A DNA stretch of 46,927 bases from Chloroflexota bacterium. Lineage in GTDB: Bacteria; Chloroflexota; Limnocylindria; P2-11E; CF-107. Location: the NCBI GenBank assembly GCA_005881435.1, contig VBHP01000083.1:1-46927 (forward strand), written 5' to 3'. Within the stretch, counting starts at the first letter, position 1, and each line of letters opens with the position of its first letter. Positions 1 to 7,733 of this stretch are shown here, one piece after another. The notes below the pieces were generated by a model. It was not told where the DNA came from, searched no databases, and saw only the letters and a list, made by a program, of their open reading frames with translations. Both the position numbers and the translations under genes were made by a program.

Positions 1-678
1 CTCGAGGTGACAACCTTCTACCCGTACCTCTCCGGCCGCGACAATCTGGCCGCGATCGCGATCCTGCGTGGACGTGGCGCACAGGGCCGCATCGACGCGC
101 TCCTCGAGCGACTCGGACTGGCGCAGCGTGCCCGATCGAAGTTCCGCACGTACTCGCTGGGCATGCGCCAGCGGCTCGGCGTCGCATCGACGCTTCTGGC
201 CGACCCGGCCGTGGTGATCCTGGACGAGCCGGCGAACGGTCTCGATCCCGCGGGACAGCGTGAGATCCGCGAGCTCATCCGCGAGCTGGCGCAAGAGGAT
301 CGCGCCGTGCTGCTCGCGAGCCATCTGCTGCACGAGGTCGAGCTGGTCTGTGACCGGGTCATCGTCATGAAGAAGGGAACGGTCGTCACCGGCGGCACCA
401 TCGCGGAGGTCACGCATCGCGATAGTTACTTCCGGATCGACGTACCCGACGCGACACGTGCGGCAGGCCTCATTCGAGCGGTGCCGGGCGTTCGCGAGGT
501 CCGCGTCCTGGAGGGCGCTCTCGACGTCGTCGCCGAGATGGATCGCGGTGCCGAGCTGAATCGGGCGCTCAGCGCGGCAGGCATCTACGCCAGCGCGATC
601 GTTCCGACGGCCAGCACGCTGGAGGACGTATTCCTCGAGCTGACTGAGGAGGAGCGCAGTGCTCCGGCTGCTTCGTAG
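1..678 (+). CDS. ABC transporter ATP-binding protein (5' truncated by window edge)
   Basis: This is the C-terminal part of an ATPase that powers an ABC-2 type exporter at the inner face of the membrane. The reading frame is open to base 1, and the Walker A motif lies outside the window, so the GTG at 7 is probably not the true start. Counting from that GTG, the ABC signature is degenerate (YSLGMRQRLG, about 49-58), Walker B is VVILDEP (69-75), and the switch histidine is H106 in LLASHLLHE. A DrrA/CcmA-like C-terminal extension follows. The stop overlaps the start of the permease gene by about 20 bases, which indicates a two-gene operon. The transported substrate cannot be told from the sequence. 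Confidence 0.93.
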   Translation, partial: LEVTTFYPYLSGRDNLAAIAILRGRGAQGRIDALLERLGLAQRARSKFRTYSLGMRQRLGVASTLLADPAVVILDEPANGLDPAGQREIRELIRELAQEDRAVLLASHLLHEVELVCDRVIVMKKGTVVTGGTIAEVTHRDSYFRIDVPDATRAAGLIRAVPGVREVRVLEGALDVVAEMDRGAELNRALSAAGIYASAIVPTASTLEDVFLELTEEERSAPAAS

Positions 679-1543
679 CGAGGCGTTTCGGCTGCAGCGC
701 CGCTGGATGCCGTGGGTGTTGCTGTTGATCATCGCTGTGGGCGCAGTGCTCGTGTACCTGCTGATCTATACGAGCGTGAATGCCCAGTTGCAGGCAATCC
801 GCAACGGCACGATCCCCGACCAACCGGGGACGAGAACGGCGATCGAGCAGACCGTTCGCCAGCTGCGTCCCGATCGCGTCCAAGCCTTCGGCGTAAGCAT
901 CGTCAATGGGATCGGCAGCATCATGCTCATCGTGCTCGCGGCGAGCCACATCGGCACGGAGTTCGGCTGGGGCACGTTGCGTACGCTGCTGGCTCATGGC
1001 GCGAGCCGAAGCGGCTTTTTCGTCGCGAAGCTAGCGACGCTCTTGATCTTCGCCGCAGTCTTCGCGCTGGTCGGCGTCGTGGCATCCATCGCCGGCAGCT
1101 ATCTCACCGCAGCCATTGGAGGCCTCGAGACTTCGCCCGGAGTGGATCTGCCCGCGGTAGCGAGCGCGGCCGCGCGCGGCGTATTCGCGTTCGTGCCATA
1201 CATGGCGCTCGCGGTCGTTTTCGCGGTGTGGTCGCGCTCGGCCGGCGCGGGCATCGCCGCTGGTCTGGTGGCCTATTTCGCGGAATCGATCGTGGCCGGG
1301 ATCCTGGTCTCGCTGAACCGCGATTTCGCCACGGTCGTGAATTACGGTCTGAGCCGCAACGTCGCATCGATCACTCGCGTCACCGTCGGCGCGAGCGTCG
1401 GACCCGCCGAAGGAGGCGCCGGCTCCGTGGCGTCGACGCTCCCGGATCAGGGCCAGGCAGCGCTCGTCCTCGTCACCTATACCGCGTTATTCCTCGCGCT
1501 CGCGTGGTGGCGACTCCGCGCTCGGGACGTCACCGTCAGCTGA
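659..1543 (+). CDS. ABC-2 type transporter permease
   Basis: This 294-aa integral membrane protein is the partner of the preceding ATPase. About six hydrophobic segments are visible: near residues 20-41, the GIGSIMLIVLAAS region, a long segment around 125-148, then near 175-192, 198-217, and at the C-terminus before WWRLRARD. A soluble extracytoplasmic loop separates the first two segments, as in ABC2_membrane permeases. It starts with GTG inside the ATPase reading frame, so translation is probably coupled. The conserved short motif GTEFGWGTLRTLL after the second segment fits the family, where this region contacts the ATPase. Substrate unknown. Confidence 0.88.
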   Translation: MLRLLRSEAFRLQRRWMPWVLLLIIAVGAVLVYLLIYTSVNAQLQAIRNGTIPDQPGTRTAIEQTVRQLRPDRVQAFGVSIVNGIGSIMLIVLAASHIGTEFGWGTLRTLLAHGASRSGFFVAKLATLLIFAAVFALVGVVASIAGSYLTAAIGGLETSPGVDLPAVASAAARGVFAFVPYMALAVVFAVWSRSAGAGIAAGLVAYFAESIVAGILVSLNRDFATVVNYGLSRNVASITRVTVGASVGPAEGGAGSVASTLPDQGQAALVLVTYTALFLALAWWRLRARDVTVS

Positions 1544-1594
1544 TCGCGACACCGGCGTCTCGCTTGGCCCACGTCTTGCGACGATCCGGGCTGC

Positions 1595-2431
1595 ATGACT
1601 TTCGATCCGAATCGAGGCTTGGACCCGTCGCAGGTCGAGGATCGCCGTGGCGGCGGAGTGTCCCGCGGTGGACCAATCGTCGTCGGCGGCGGCGCGATCG
1701 GGCTGATCCTCTTCGTTGCCGCGATCGTGCTCGGCGTCGATCCCTTCGCTACGAGCTCGCCGTACGCGCAACCGGTGGACGCGCAGCAGACGCTCGAGCA
1801 ATGCCGGACCGGCGCCGATGCGAACCAGCGCGAAGACTGTCGCATCGTCGGCTTCGTCGACAGCATCCAGAGCTATTGGTCGGACGAGTTCACGCGGCGC
1901 AATGCGCGCTACGTGAAGGCACCCACCGTGTTGTACAGCGGCTACGTCCAGGGTGAATGCGGTCTCGCCGACGCGGCGCAGGGACCCTTCTACTGCCCTC
2001 TGGACCAGAAGGTGTATCTGGACGTGAGCTTCTTCGACGAGCTGCATTCGCGCTTTGGCGCGCAGGGAGGGCCGCTCGCCGAGGGGTACGTCGTCGCTCA
2101 CGAATACGGGCACCACGTACAGAACCTGCTCGGGCTGCTATCACAGAGCGGAGACCAGAACGCGTCGATCCGTACGGAGCTCATGGCGGATTGCCTTGCC
2201 GGCGTCTGGGCGAATCACGCCACCGCGACGGGGTACCTGCAGTCCGTGACCGACTCGGATATTGCGGCGGCGCTCGATGCCGCAGGGGCCGTGGGCGACG
2301 ATCGCATCCAGCGTGAGACGCAAGGACGTGTCACCCCGGAGACGTGGACGCACGGCTCATCGGCGCAGCGTCAGGACTCCTTCCGCGCGGGCCTGAAGAG
2401 CGGCGACCTGGCGACCTGTACGCGGCGCTGA
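1595..2431 (+). CDS. Membrane-anchored neutral zinc metallopeptidase (YpfJ/Zn_peptidase family)
   Basis: The 278-aa protein has an N-terminal hydrophobic segment at about 28-47 and then an extracytoplasmic domain. The zinc site is HEYGH (169-173), with a probable third ligand E195 in RTELMADC. This HExxH plus TELxADC pattern is that of the putative neutral zinc metallopeptidase family PF04228. Length is normal for the family. Four cysteines (70, 82, 122, 134) could form disulfides outside the cell. It sits 51 bases after the permease on the same strand, so co-transcription is possible but not required. No strong ribosome binding site precedes the ATG. Physiological substrate unknown. Confidence 0.9.
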   Translation: MTFDPNRGLDPSQVEDRRGGGVSRGGPIVVGGGAIGLILFVAAIVLGVDPFATSSPYAQPVDAQQTLEQCRTGADANQREDCRIVGFVDSIQSYWSDEFTRRNARYVKAPTVLYSGYVQGECGLADAAQGPFYCPLDQKVYLDVSFFDELHSRFGAQGGPLAEGYVVAHEYGHHVQNLLGLLSQSGDQNASIRTELMADCLAGVWANHATATGYLQSVTDSDIAAALDAAGAVGDDRIQRETQGRVTPETWTHGSSAQRQDSFRAGLKSGDLATCTRR

Positions 2432-2434
2432 ACC

Positions 2435-4009
2435 CTAGCCGGCCGTCGCCGCCTTCGCCTTCTCCCGATCCGCGAGCTCACGCCGGAGGATCTTCCCCGA
2501 TGCGGTCCGCGGCACCTTGTCGATGAACTCGACCTCGCGCACACGCTTGTAGTCGGAGATCCGCGCCTTCACGAAGTCGATCAGCTCCGCGGGCGTGGCC
2601 GAGGCACCGGGTCGGAGCTGCACGAAAGCCTTGGGGATCTCCCCGGCCTCCTCATCGGATTTGCCGATGACGCCCGCATCGGCGACCGCCGGATGCTCGC
2701 ACAGCACGGCTTCGACCTCCGCGGGCCCGACACCGAAACCCTTGTATTTGATGAATTCTTTCTTGCGATCGACGATGAAGACGTAGCCCTTCTCGTCCTT
2801 GCGGCCGACGTCGCCGGTGAAGAACCAGCCGTCGCGGATGACCGCGGCGGTGTCGTCCGGCTTGTTCCAGTAACCGCGCATGACCTGCGGACCGCGCACG
2901 GCGATCTCACCGACCTCGCCCGCCGGCAGATCTCGCGTGCCGGTCTCCAGGTCGACGATGCGATCCTCGGTGCCGACGATCGCCGGGCCGATGGACTCGA
3001 GCACCGCGGCATCGTGCGGATTGGCGTGCGTGACCGGTGACGTTTCGGTGAGGCCGTAGCCCTGAATGATCGGGATCCCGGTTCGCGCGACCATCTTGCG
3101 CGCGGGCTCCGGCGCCAGCGGAGCAGCGCCGCTGAAGAAGAACCGCACCGAAGAGAGATCGTGCTTGTCGACCTCCGGATGCGCCGCCAGACCGAGGACC
3201 AGCGGCGGGACGATGAAACAGACCGTCGCGCGATGACGCTCCACCAGCGTCAGGTACTCGACCATGTCGAAGCGCGCCATGATCACCTGAGTCGCGCCGA
3301 GGCTGACCGCTCCGGTCATCAGCAGATTCAGGGCATAGATGTGGAAGAACGGCAAGACATTGAGGAATACGTCGTCGCGTCGCACCGGGACACTGGCGAA
3401 GAACTGCTGCTGATTCGCGGTCAGGTTGCGGTGCGTGAGCATCACGCCCTTCGGGAAGCCCGTGGTGCCGCTGGTGTACGGCAGTGCGGCCAGATCGTCC
3501 ATCGCGGTCTCCACCGCCGGTGCCGCGCCGTCCTCGGCCACGAGCGCGTCGAAGCGTTCGACGCCGTCCGCGGATGACGGGCCGGTCACGACGAAGCGCA
3601 CGTTCGGGAGAGACGGTCGGATCGCGTCGACGATCGGAGCGAGGGCGTCGTCATAGAGGACCGCCTTCGCGCCGGAGTCCTCGACCTGGAAGCGCACCTC
3701 GCGATCCTTCGATTGCACGTTGATCGGGTTCACCACGCCGCCGGCCTTCAAGATGCCGTAGAAGGAAATGACGAACTCGATCGAATTCGGCATGAAGATC
3801 GTCACGCGGTCGCCGCCCCTCACGCCGCGGCGTGCCAGCGCTGCCGCGAACCGGTCACTGGCTGCGTCGAGCTCGCGATAGGTCACGACCCGATCGCGGT
3901 GCAGCAAGGCCGGCTTGCTGGCGACTTCTTGCGCTACCTCCCGCATCCGCTGGTGCAGCGGGATCTCGCGGTAAGTCCAGCGCTGTGTCTTCTTGGTCGC
4001 AAGCGTCAT
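2435..4009 (-). CDS. AMP-dependent acyl-CoA synthetase/ligase (fatty acid or aryl acid type)
   Basis: This enzyme activates a carboxylic acid to an acyl-AMP and then an acyl-CoA. It is 524 aa from the chosen ATG, which follows GAGGGGAG at good spacing; an upstream in-frame ATG (4033) would add eight residues. Signatures are visible: P-loop YTSGTTGFPKG (178-188), QGYGLTETSP (316-325), the hinge region GWFFTGDVGRKD, and the C-terminal catalytic lysine in TASGKILRREL. It reads most like long-chain acyl-CoA or 4-coumarate-CoA ligases, and substrate choice is not resolved. It converges with the metallopeptidase gene with only 3 bases between stops. Confidence 0.92.
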   Translation of the reverse strand: MTLATKKTQRWTYREIPLHQRMREVAQEVASKPALLHRDRVVTYRELDAASDRFAAALARRGVRGGDRVTIFMPNSIEFVISFYGILKAGGVVNPINVQSKDREVRFQVEDSGAKAVLYDDALAPIVDAIRPSLPNVRFVVTGPSSADGVERFDALVAEDGAAPAVETAMDDLAALPYTSGTTGFPKGVMLTHRNLTANQQQFFASVPVRRDDVFLNVLPFFHIYALNLLMTGAVSLGATQVIMARFDMVEYLTLVERHRATVCFIVPPLVLGLAAHPEVDKHDLSSVRFFFSGAAPLAPEPARKMVARTGIPIIQGYGLTETSPVTHANPHDAAVLESIGPAIVGTEDRIVDLETGTRDLPAGEVGEIAVRGPQVMRGYWNKPDDTAAVIRDGWFFTGDVGRKDEKGYVFIVDRKKEFIKYKGFGVGPAEVEAVLCEHPAVADAGVIGKSDEEAGEIPKAFVQLRPGASATPAELIDFVKARISDYKRVREVEFIDKVPRTASGKILRRELADREKAKAATAG

Positions 4010-4168
4010 CTCGCACTCCCCTCGCGCTGCCACGCCCCCTGAGCCGCGGCGACTCTAGGTCCGGGCACGCAGCGGCGCAACCGGGCGTACGCTGCCGCGC
4101 ACCGCGGCGGACTCACGCACCGCCGGGACCGCCGAGACGAAAGAGCGCGGCGCCCAAGGAGAAGACCG

Positions 4169-4579
4169 ATGACAGTCGCCCATTACGCAGCGGAGCAGGC
4201 CCATCTTCCGGGACAGGCGCAGCTGGACGCGCAGAAACCGATCCGGGACGTGAACATGGAGCGAGCGGAAGGCTTCACCGAGCTCGAACGCATCGCCATC
4301 TGGGTTACCGACCGCGTCGGGACGATGCAGTGCTTCTTCCTCATCGCGATCTGGACCGCGTTCTGGCACCTCATCCAGCTGCATCTGATGCCGCTGATCA
4401 TGGTCAGCCAGAACCTGCAGGACCGCTACGCCGAGCTACGCGCCGAGGCGGATTTCGAGGTGAACAAGAAGGCCGAGGCGGAGGTGGGCATAATCCTGTC
4501 CCACCTCAGCCATCAGAACGACCTGATGCTGGAGATCCTCCGTCGCGTGGAGCGCATGGAGCAGTCTCGCGCCCGCTGA
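4169..4579 (+). CDS. DUF1003-like membrane protein, apparently shortened
   Basis: 136 aa, preceded by AAGGAG eight bases before the ATG. The family features are recognisable: ERIAIWVTDRVGTM (about 40-53), then a membrane segment, then LMPLIMVSQNLQDR and EADFEVNKKAEAEV. DUF1003 proteins normally have two membrane segments joined by a conserved DPYPF-type stretch. Here TAFW runs directly into HLIQLHLMPLIM, so roughly 25-30 residues seem to be missing and only one long hydrophobic block remains. The frame is intact on both sides, so this looks like an in-frame deletion or a natural short variant. The C-terminus is probably a cytoplasmic helical tail. Function unknown. Confidence 0.8.
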   Translation: MTVAHYAAEQAHLPGQAQLDAQKPIRDVNMERAEGFTELERIAIWVTDRVGTMQCFFLIAIWTAFWHLIQLHLMPLIMVSQNLQDRYAELRAEADFEVNKKAEAEVGIILSHLSHQNDLMLEILRRVERMEQSRAR

Positions 4580-4583
4580 TCCC

Positions 4584-5144
4584 TCAGCGCGCTCCGGCGA
4601 GGAGCGCCGTGCGCACGGCGTCGACGAGCGTTTCGAGCTCGTAATCGCCGTCGTGTCGCACGCCGTTGATGAAGAACGTCGGCGTTCCGTTCACCCCACT
4701 CCGCACGCCGCTGATGAAGTCCTCGCGGATATGCGGCGCGAAGCGATGGCTTTCGACGTCCGCGTCGTACTGACCGAGGTCCAACCCCAGCGTGCCGGCG
4801 GCCCGACGGAGATCGCCGGGCTCGAGGGTGTCCTGGTGCTCGTAGATCCAATCGTGCATCTGCCAGAAGCGACGCTGGCTCCCTGCGACCTCGGCGGCCT
4901 CCGCCGCGAGCTCGGCGTGCGGATGCAAGGTGGTGATCGGAAAGTGGCGGAAGGCGAAGCGCAGGTCGGTCGGCATCAGCTCCTCGAGCTGCTTCACCAC
5001 GGGATACGCCGCGCCGCAGAACGGACACTCGTAGTCGCCGTACTCGAGAAGCGTCACCCGCGCGTCGATCGGTCCGCGGATGTGATCGCGCGCGCCGGCG
5101 GGCAGCGTCAGTCGCGGCGCGTGGTACGACTGCCGCGGACTCAT
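4584..5144 (-). CDS. DsbA/thioredoxin-fold thiol oxidoreductase, cytoplasmic type
   Basis: 186 aa with no signal peptide. The active site is C40-PF-C43 (YGDYECPFCG) and the cis-proline loop is GTPTFFING, both typical of the DsbA-like Thioredoxin_4 group (FrnE/BdbD relatives). The ATG overlaps the stop of the upstream peroxiredoxin gene by four bases (ATGA), so translation is coupled. The pairing suggests it reduces or recycles that peroxiredoxin, or acts on oxidised cytoplasmic thiols. That is inference from context. Confidence 0.9.
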   Translation of the reverse strand: MSPRQSYHAPRLTLPAGARDHIRGPIDARVTLLEYGDYECPFCGAAYPVVKQLEELMPTDLRFAFRHFPITTLHPHAELAAEAAEVAGSQRRFWQMHDWIYEHQDTLEPGDLRRAAGTLGLDLGQYDADVESHRFAPHIREDFISGVRSGVNGTPTFFINGVRHDGDYELETLVDAVRTALLAGAR

Positions 5145-5650
5145 CTCGCGACGGGCGAGGCGAGCGACTCGAGCGCCGCGAGAATCCCGTCGGCGCCCGG
5201 ATTCACGTTGATCGGCGAGAGGTACGACCAGCTGATCTTGCCGTCGTGGTCGACGACGAAGAGGGCCCGCTCCGACATGCCGCTGGCCTCGTCGTACGCG
5301 CCGTACGCACGTGAGACCGCGCCTTTCGGCTCAAAGTCGGCCAGCAGCGGAAACCGCAGCTTCTTCTCTTTGGCCCAGGCCTTGTGCGACCAGATGCTGT
5401 CGACAGAGATCCCGAGCAGCTCGGCGTTGAAGCGCTGCCATTCGGGCATCAGCTCGTTGTACAGCGACAGCTGGTCGGTGCAGACCGGACTCCAGTCGGC
5501 GGGGTAGAACACGAGCACGACGGGCTTCCCGCGGAGCGTGGACAGACGCAGATTGTTGCCGTCCGGAGTGGCCGGAAGATCGAAGTCGGGCGCGGCCGCT
5601 CCCGGTGCGAGCAGGTCAGCGGCCGGATTCGTGGCGCGATACTCGTTCAT
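5141..5650 (-). CDS. 1-Cys peroxiredoxin (AhpC/TSA, redoxin domain)
   Basis: 169 aa. It reduces peroxides through the peroxidatic cysteine C57 in FYPADWSPVCTDQ, the family's Px(3)T/SxxC site with serine in place of the usual threonine. There is no other cysteine in the protein, so it must be resolved by an external thiol. The neighbouring CPFC oxidoreductase is the obvious candidate. The ATG at 5650 is favoured because GGGGGA lies five bases upstream; a GTG one codon earlier is possible. It is translationally coupled to the downstream gene and follows the pirin gene by 28 bases. Confidence 0.9.
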   Translation of the reverse strand: MNEYRATNPAADLLAPGAAAPDFDLPATPDGNNLRLSTLRGKPVVLVFYPADWSPVCTDQLSLYNELMPEWQRFNAELLGISVDSIWSHKAWAKEKKLRFPLLADFEPKGAVSRAYGAYDEASGMSERALFVVDHDGKISWSYLSPINVNPGADGILAALESLASPVAR

Positions 5651-5678
5651 CACTTTCCCCCAAAGTCGTTCGACACCG

Positions 5679-6473
5679 TCACGCGGCGTCGCCCTCGTCG
5701 CTGCCGCGACGGACGAGACCGTATCCGTGACCGAAGATCACGCGCAGCACTCGGGACGCTTCGCGCGCCCTGACGGAGATGAGTCGTTGCCCTTCGCCGG
5801 GCGGAACGATGAGCGTGTACCCGCGCGCGAGCTCGCGATCGCCAACGGCGACGACACCGCGCTCGACCCACAACAACGCGCCCTCGTCGGCGCCGAGCGA
5901 GAGGGACACCGCGGCCTCCGGGTCGAGGACGCTGTCGAGGTAACGGCGGACGTCGCCATGCACGCGTAGCGGGGAGCCCGGTCCGACGAGCTCCTTGGTC
6001 GAAACGCCGTCGCCTTCCTCGAAGCGCGGCGCCTCGGCGTCGCTCAGGAGGGCGAAGCTCGCGCGCTCGGGCAACGGGTCGGTGGCGTACACGAGGATGA
6101 AGGCGTGTGCCGTTTCGTCGCCGTTGTTCATCTCGGAATGGATCATCCCGCGACGTCCTTCGGTCAGGCGACCGAGTTCGTCCCGGCCCATCTGTCCGCG
6201 AATCCCATTCAGCATGTCGTCGTGGTCGAGCGAACCGGCGAGCATGTAGAAGAGACGCTCGTTGTAGCGATGCGGGTGATGACCGATGCCGAGATGGGGT
6301 TCGATCGTCGAATCGTGCACGGTCACGAGTGGACCGCAGGCCTGGATGTCGACGTACGGACCGATCGACTCGACCGCCAGCAGCCCGGCCGCGCCGAACT
6401 CGGCGGGACCGAGCACGCGATAGTCCTCCGGACCGAGGACGAGGTAATCGGCGAGCGCGCTCGATCGCGCCAT
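5679..6473 (-). CDS. Pirin family protein
   Basis: 264 aa, a cupin-fold protein of the pirin type. The N-terminal cupin has the metal motif GIGHHPHRYNE (about 62-72) and IHSE (111-114), giving the usual three histidines and one glutamate. The second cupin half is at about 150-250. Bacterial pirins are iron-binding proteins, some with quercetinase activity. The ATG lies seven bases after the doxX stop, so the two genes form a tight operon. A longer frame upstream would run into doxX and has an unnatural arginine-rich leader, so I reject it. Confidence 0.88.
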   Translation of the reverse strand: MARSSALADYLVLGPEDYRVLGPAEFGAAGLLAVESIGPYVDIQACGPLVTVHDSTIEPHLGIGHHPHRYNERLFYMLAGSLDHDDMLNGIRGQMGRDELGRLTEGRRGMIHSEMNNGDETAHAFILVYATDPLPERASFALLSDAEAPRFEEGDGVSTKELVGPGSPLRVHGDVRRYLDSVLDPEAAVSLSLGADEGALLWVERGVVAVGDRELARGYTLIVPPGEGQRLISVRAREASRVLRVIFGHGYGLVRRGSDEGDAA

Positions 6474-6480
6474 CAAATCG

Positions 6481-6990
6481 TCAGGCCGCCTTCGCCGCCG
6501 GCGCGTACACGGCGCGGATCGCGAGCGCAAGGACGGCGCCCGCGAACATCAACGCCAGCCACGACGGGAGCAGCCAATCGGGGTAAGTGACGCCGAGCAG
6601 CCCATCGATCGACCAGCGACCGTTGCCCAGGAGCGCGACGGCAAAAGCGCCCGCGGCGAGCGGAACCGGAAACTCCCAGCCGCCGGCCTGCGCCCAGAAG
6701 CCCTTGGGATAGTGGGCCACGATCGTGACCACGACGAGATCAGCGGCGACGACGCCGGCCCCGATCGGACCACCAAGGCCAAGGATCATCAGCAGGCCGC
6801 CGAGGGTTTCGCCCAACGCCGCGACGTAGGCCCAGAAGACGCCGGGCCGGAGACCGAGACCGTGGAACCAGCCGGCGACGCCGCTGATCGAGCCGCCCTG
6901 CCCGACCAGACCGAATTTCAGCAGACCGTGCGGCACGATCACCACGCCCACGGCGATTCGCAGCACCAGCACGGCAAGATCGAAGTTCAT
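6481..6990 (-). CDS. DoxX family integral membrane protein
   Basis: 169 aa with four hydrophobic segments, beginning LAVLVLRIAVGVVIVPHG, a characteristic DoxX start. The ATG at 6990 follows GGAGGAGG at proper spacing, which decides against the longer form from 7020. DoxX-like proteins are linked in several bacteria to redox and thiol stress, and pirin is a frequent neighbour. Here it is first in the doxX-pirin-peroxiredoxin-DsbA run and downstream of a tetR gene. Confidence 0.9.
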   Translation of the reverse strand: MNFDLAVLVLRIAVGVVIVPHGLLKFGLVGQGGSISGVAGWFHGLGLRPGVFWAYVAALGETLGGLLMILGLGGPIGAGVVAADLVVVTIVAHYPKGFWAQAGGWEFPVPLAAGAFAVALLGNGRWSIDGLLGVTYPDWLLPSWLALMFAGAVLALAIRAVYAPAAKAA

Positions 6991-7054
6991 CGGACAACCC
7001 TCCTCCGAGCGCGTAGGCAATACAGGGTCACGCTGATGGTTTCCGCAGGCAAGT

Positions 7055-7072
7055 AGTTACCCGACGGTAACT
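7055..7072. promoter_or_regulatory. Inverted repeat upstream of doxX, possible operator
   Basis: AGTTACC-cgac-GGTAACT is a perfect 7+4+7 dyad about 65 bases upstream of the doxX start. It overlaps the last codon of tetR. GTTAC/GTAAC half sites of this kind are bound by HxlR-type regulators, which often control redox genes, but no hxlR gene is in the window. It could also be a weak terminator, though there is no T-run. Confidence 0.4.
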
Positions 7073-7697
7073 AAGGGCGGCGCCGCGTCGTCTTGCGTCG
7101 GAGACCAAGGGACCGTTCGAGTTGGTGCAAGGTCTGATCCAGCCGCTCGGGCTGCGCCGAAGCGACGGGAATGAGGTACGTGCCTTTGAGCGCCGCGACG
7201 ATCAGCGCGGCTATGCCCTCCGGTTCGATCTGCTCGTCGAGCGCGCCGTCCTTGCGTGCCTGACGCACGAGCGCGGCAAGCGTCTCGTGCCACGTGTCAT
7301 CGGTCTTGCGCAGGATCGCCGCGATGGCCGGGTCGCGGGCCGCGCGCAGTGCGAGCTCGCCCATGACCGCAAAGAGCTGCGGCTCCTTGCGTGACAGCAG
7401 ACGCAACCCTTCGAAGTGTGCCCGCAGCTGATCCGCCGGCGCCCCGCTGCCTGACAGCGTCGACCGAAATCGCGCCATGGCGTGGCCGACAACGCTCCGA
7501 ACGAGGTCCTGCTTGTGCGGGAAGTAGTAATGCAACGTGGCGATGTTCACGCCGACCGCGCCGGCGATCTCTCGCGTGCGGAGCCCCTCGAAGCCATGTT
7601 CGGCGAGCTGCGCGTACGCGGCGCCGACCAGCGCCTCGCGTGTCGTCTCCGGCGCTCGCGCTCGAACCCGTCGGTTGCTCGTCCGCGTTGCAGGCAT
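7071..7697 (-). CDS. TetR/AcrR family transcriptional regulator
   Basis: 208 aa. The N-terminal helix-turn-helix domain (about 18-65) has the family pattern: TREALVGAAYAQLAEHGFEG, then TREIAGAVGVNIATLHYYF. The C-terminal ligand domain is alpha-helical and unrecognised. It is divergently arranged to the nitroreductase-family gene at 7762, and the spacer holds a TetR-type operator (7716-7731), so autoregulation and control of that gene are likely. GGGGAG lies about ten bases before the ATG. It may also be co-transcribed with doxX, 80 bases downstream. Confidence 0.93.
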   Translation of the reverse strand: MPATRTSNRRVRARAPETTREALVGAAYAQLAEHGFEGLRTREIAGAVGVNIATLHYYFPHKQDLVRSVVGHAMARFRSTLSGSGAPADQLRAHFEGLRLLSRKEPQLFAVMGELALRAARDPAIAAILRKTDDTWHETLAALVRQARKDGALDEQIEPEGIAALIVAALKGTYLIPVASAQPERLDQTLHQLERSLGLRRKTTRRRP

Positions 7698-7704
7698 ACG
7701 GTTC

Positions 7705-7733
7705 TTGACTCCCCATCAATCAGATGATTGAAT
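7705..7733 (+). promoter_or_regulatory. Promoter for the 7762 gene overlapped by TetR operator
   Basis: A -35-like TTGACT (7705-7710) and a -10-like TTGAAT (7728-7733) are separated by 17 bases. The perfect dyad TCAATCA-ga-TGATTGA (7716-7731) fills the spacer and enters the -10. A bound TetR dimer would block polymerase here. The -10 match is only 4 of 6. Confidence 0.6.

Noticed and set aside
712-1956. 414-codon frame spanning the permease and metallopeptidase starts
   Set aside because: Arginine-rich shadow frame crossing two well-supported genes.
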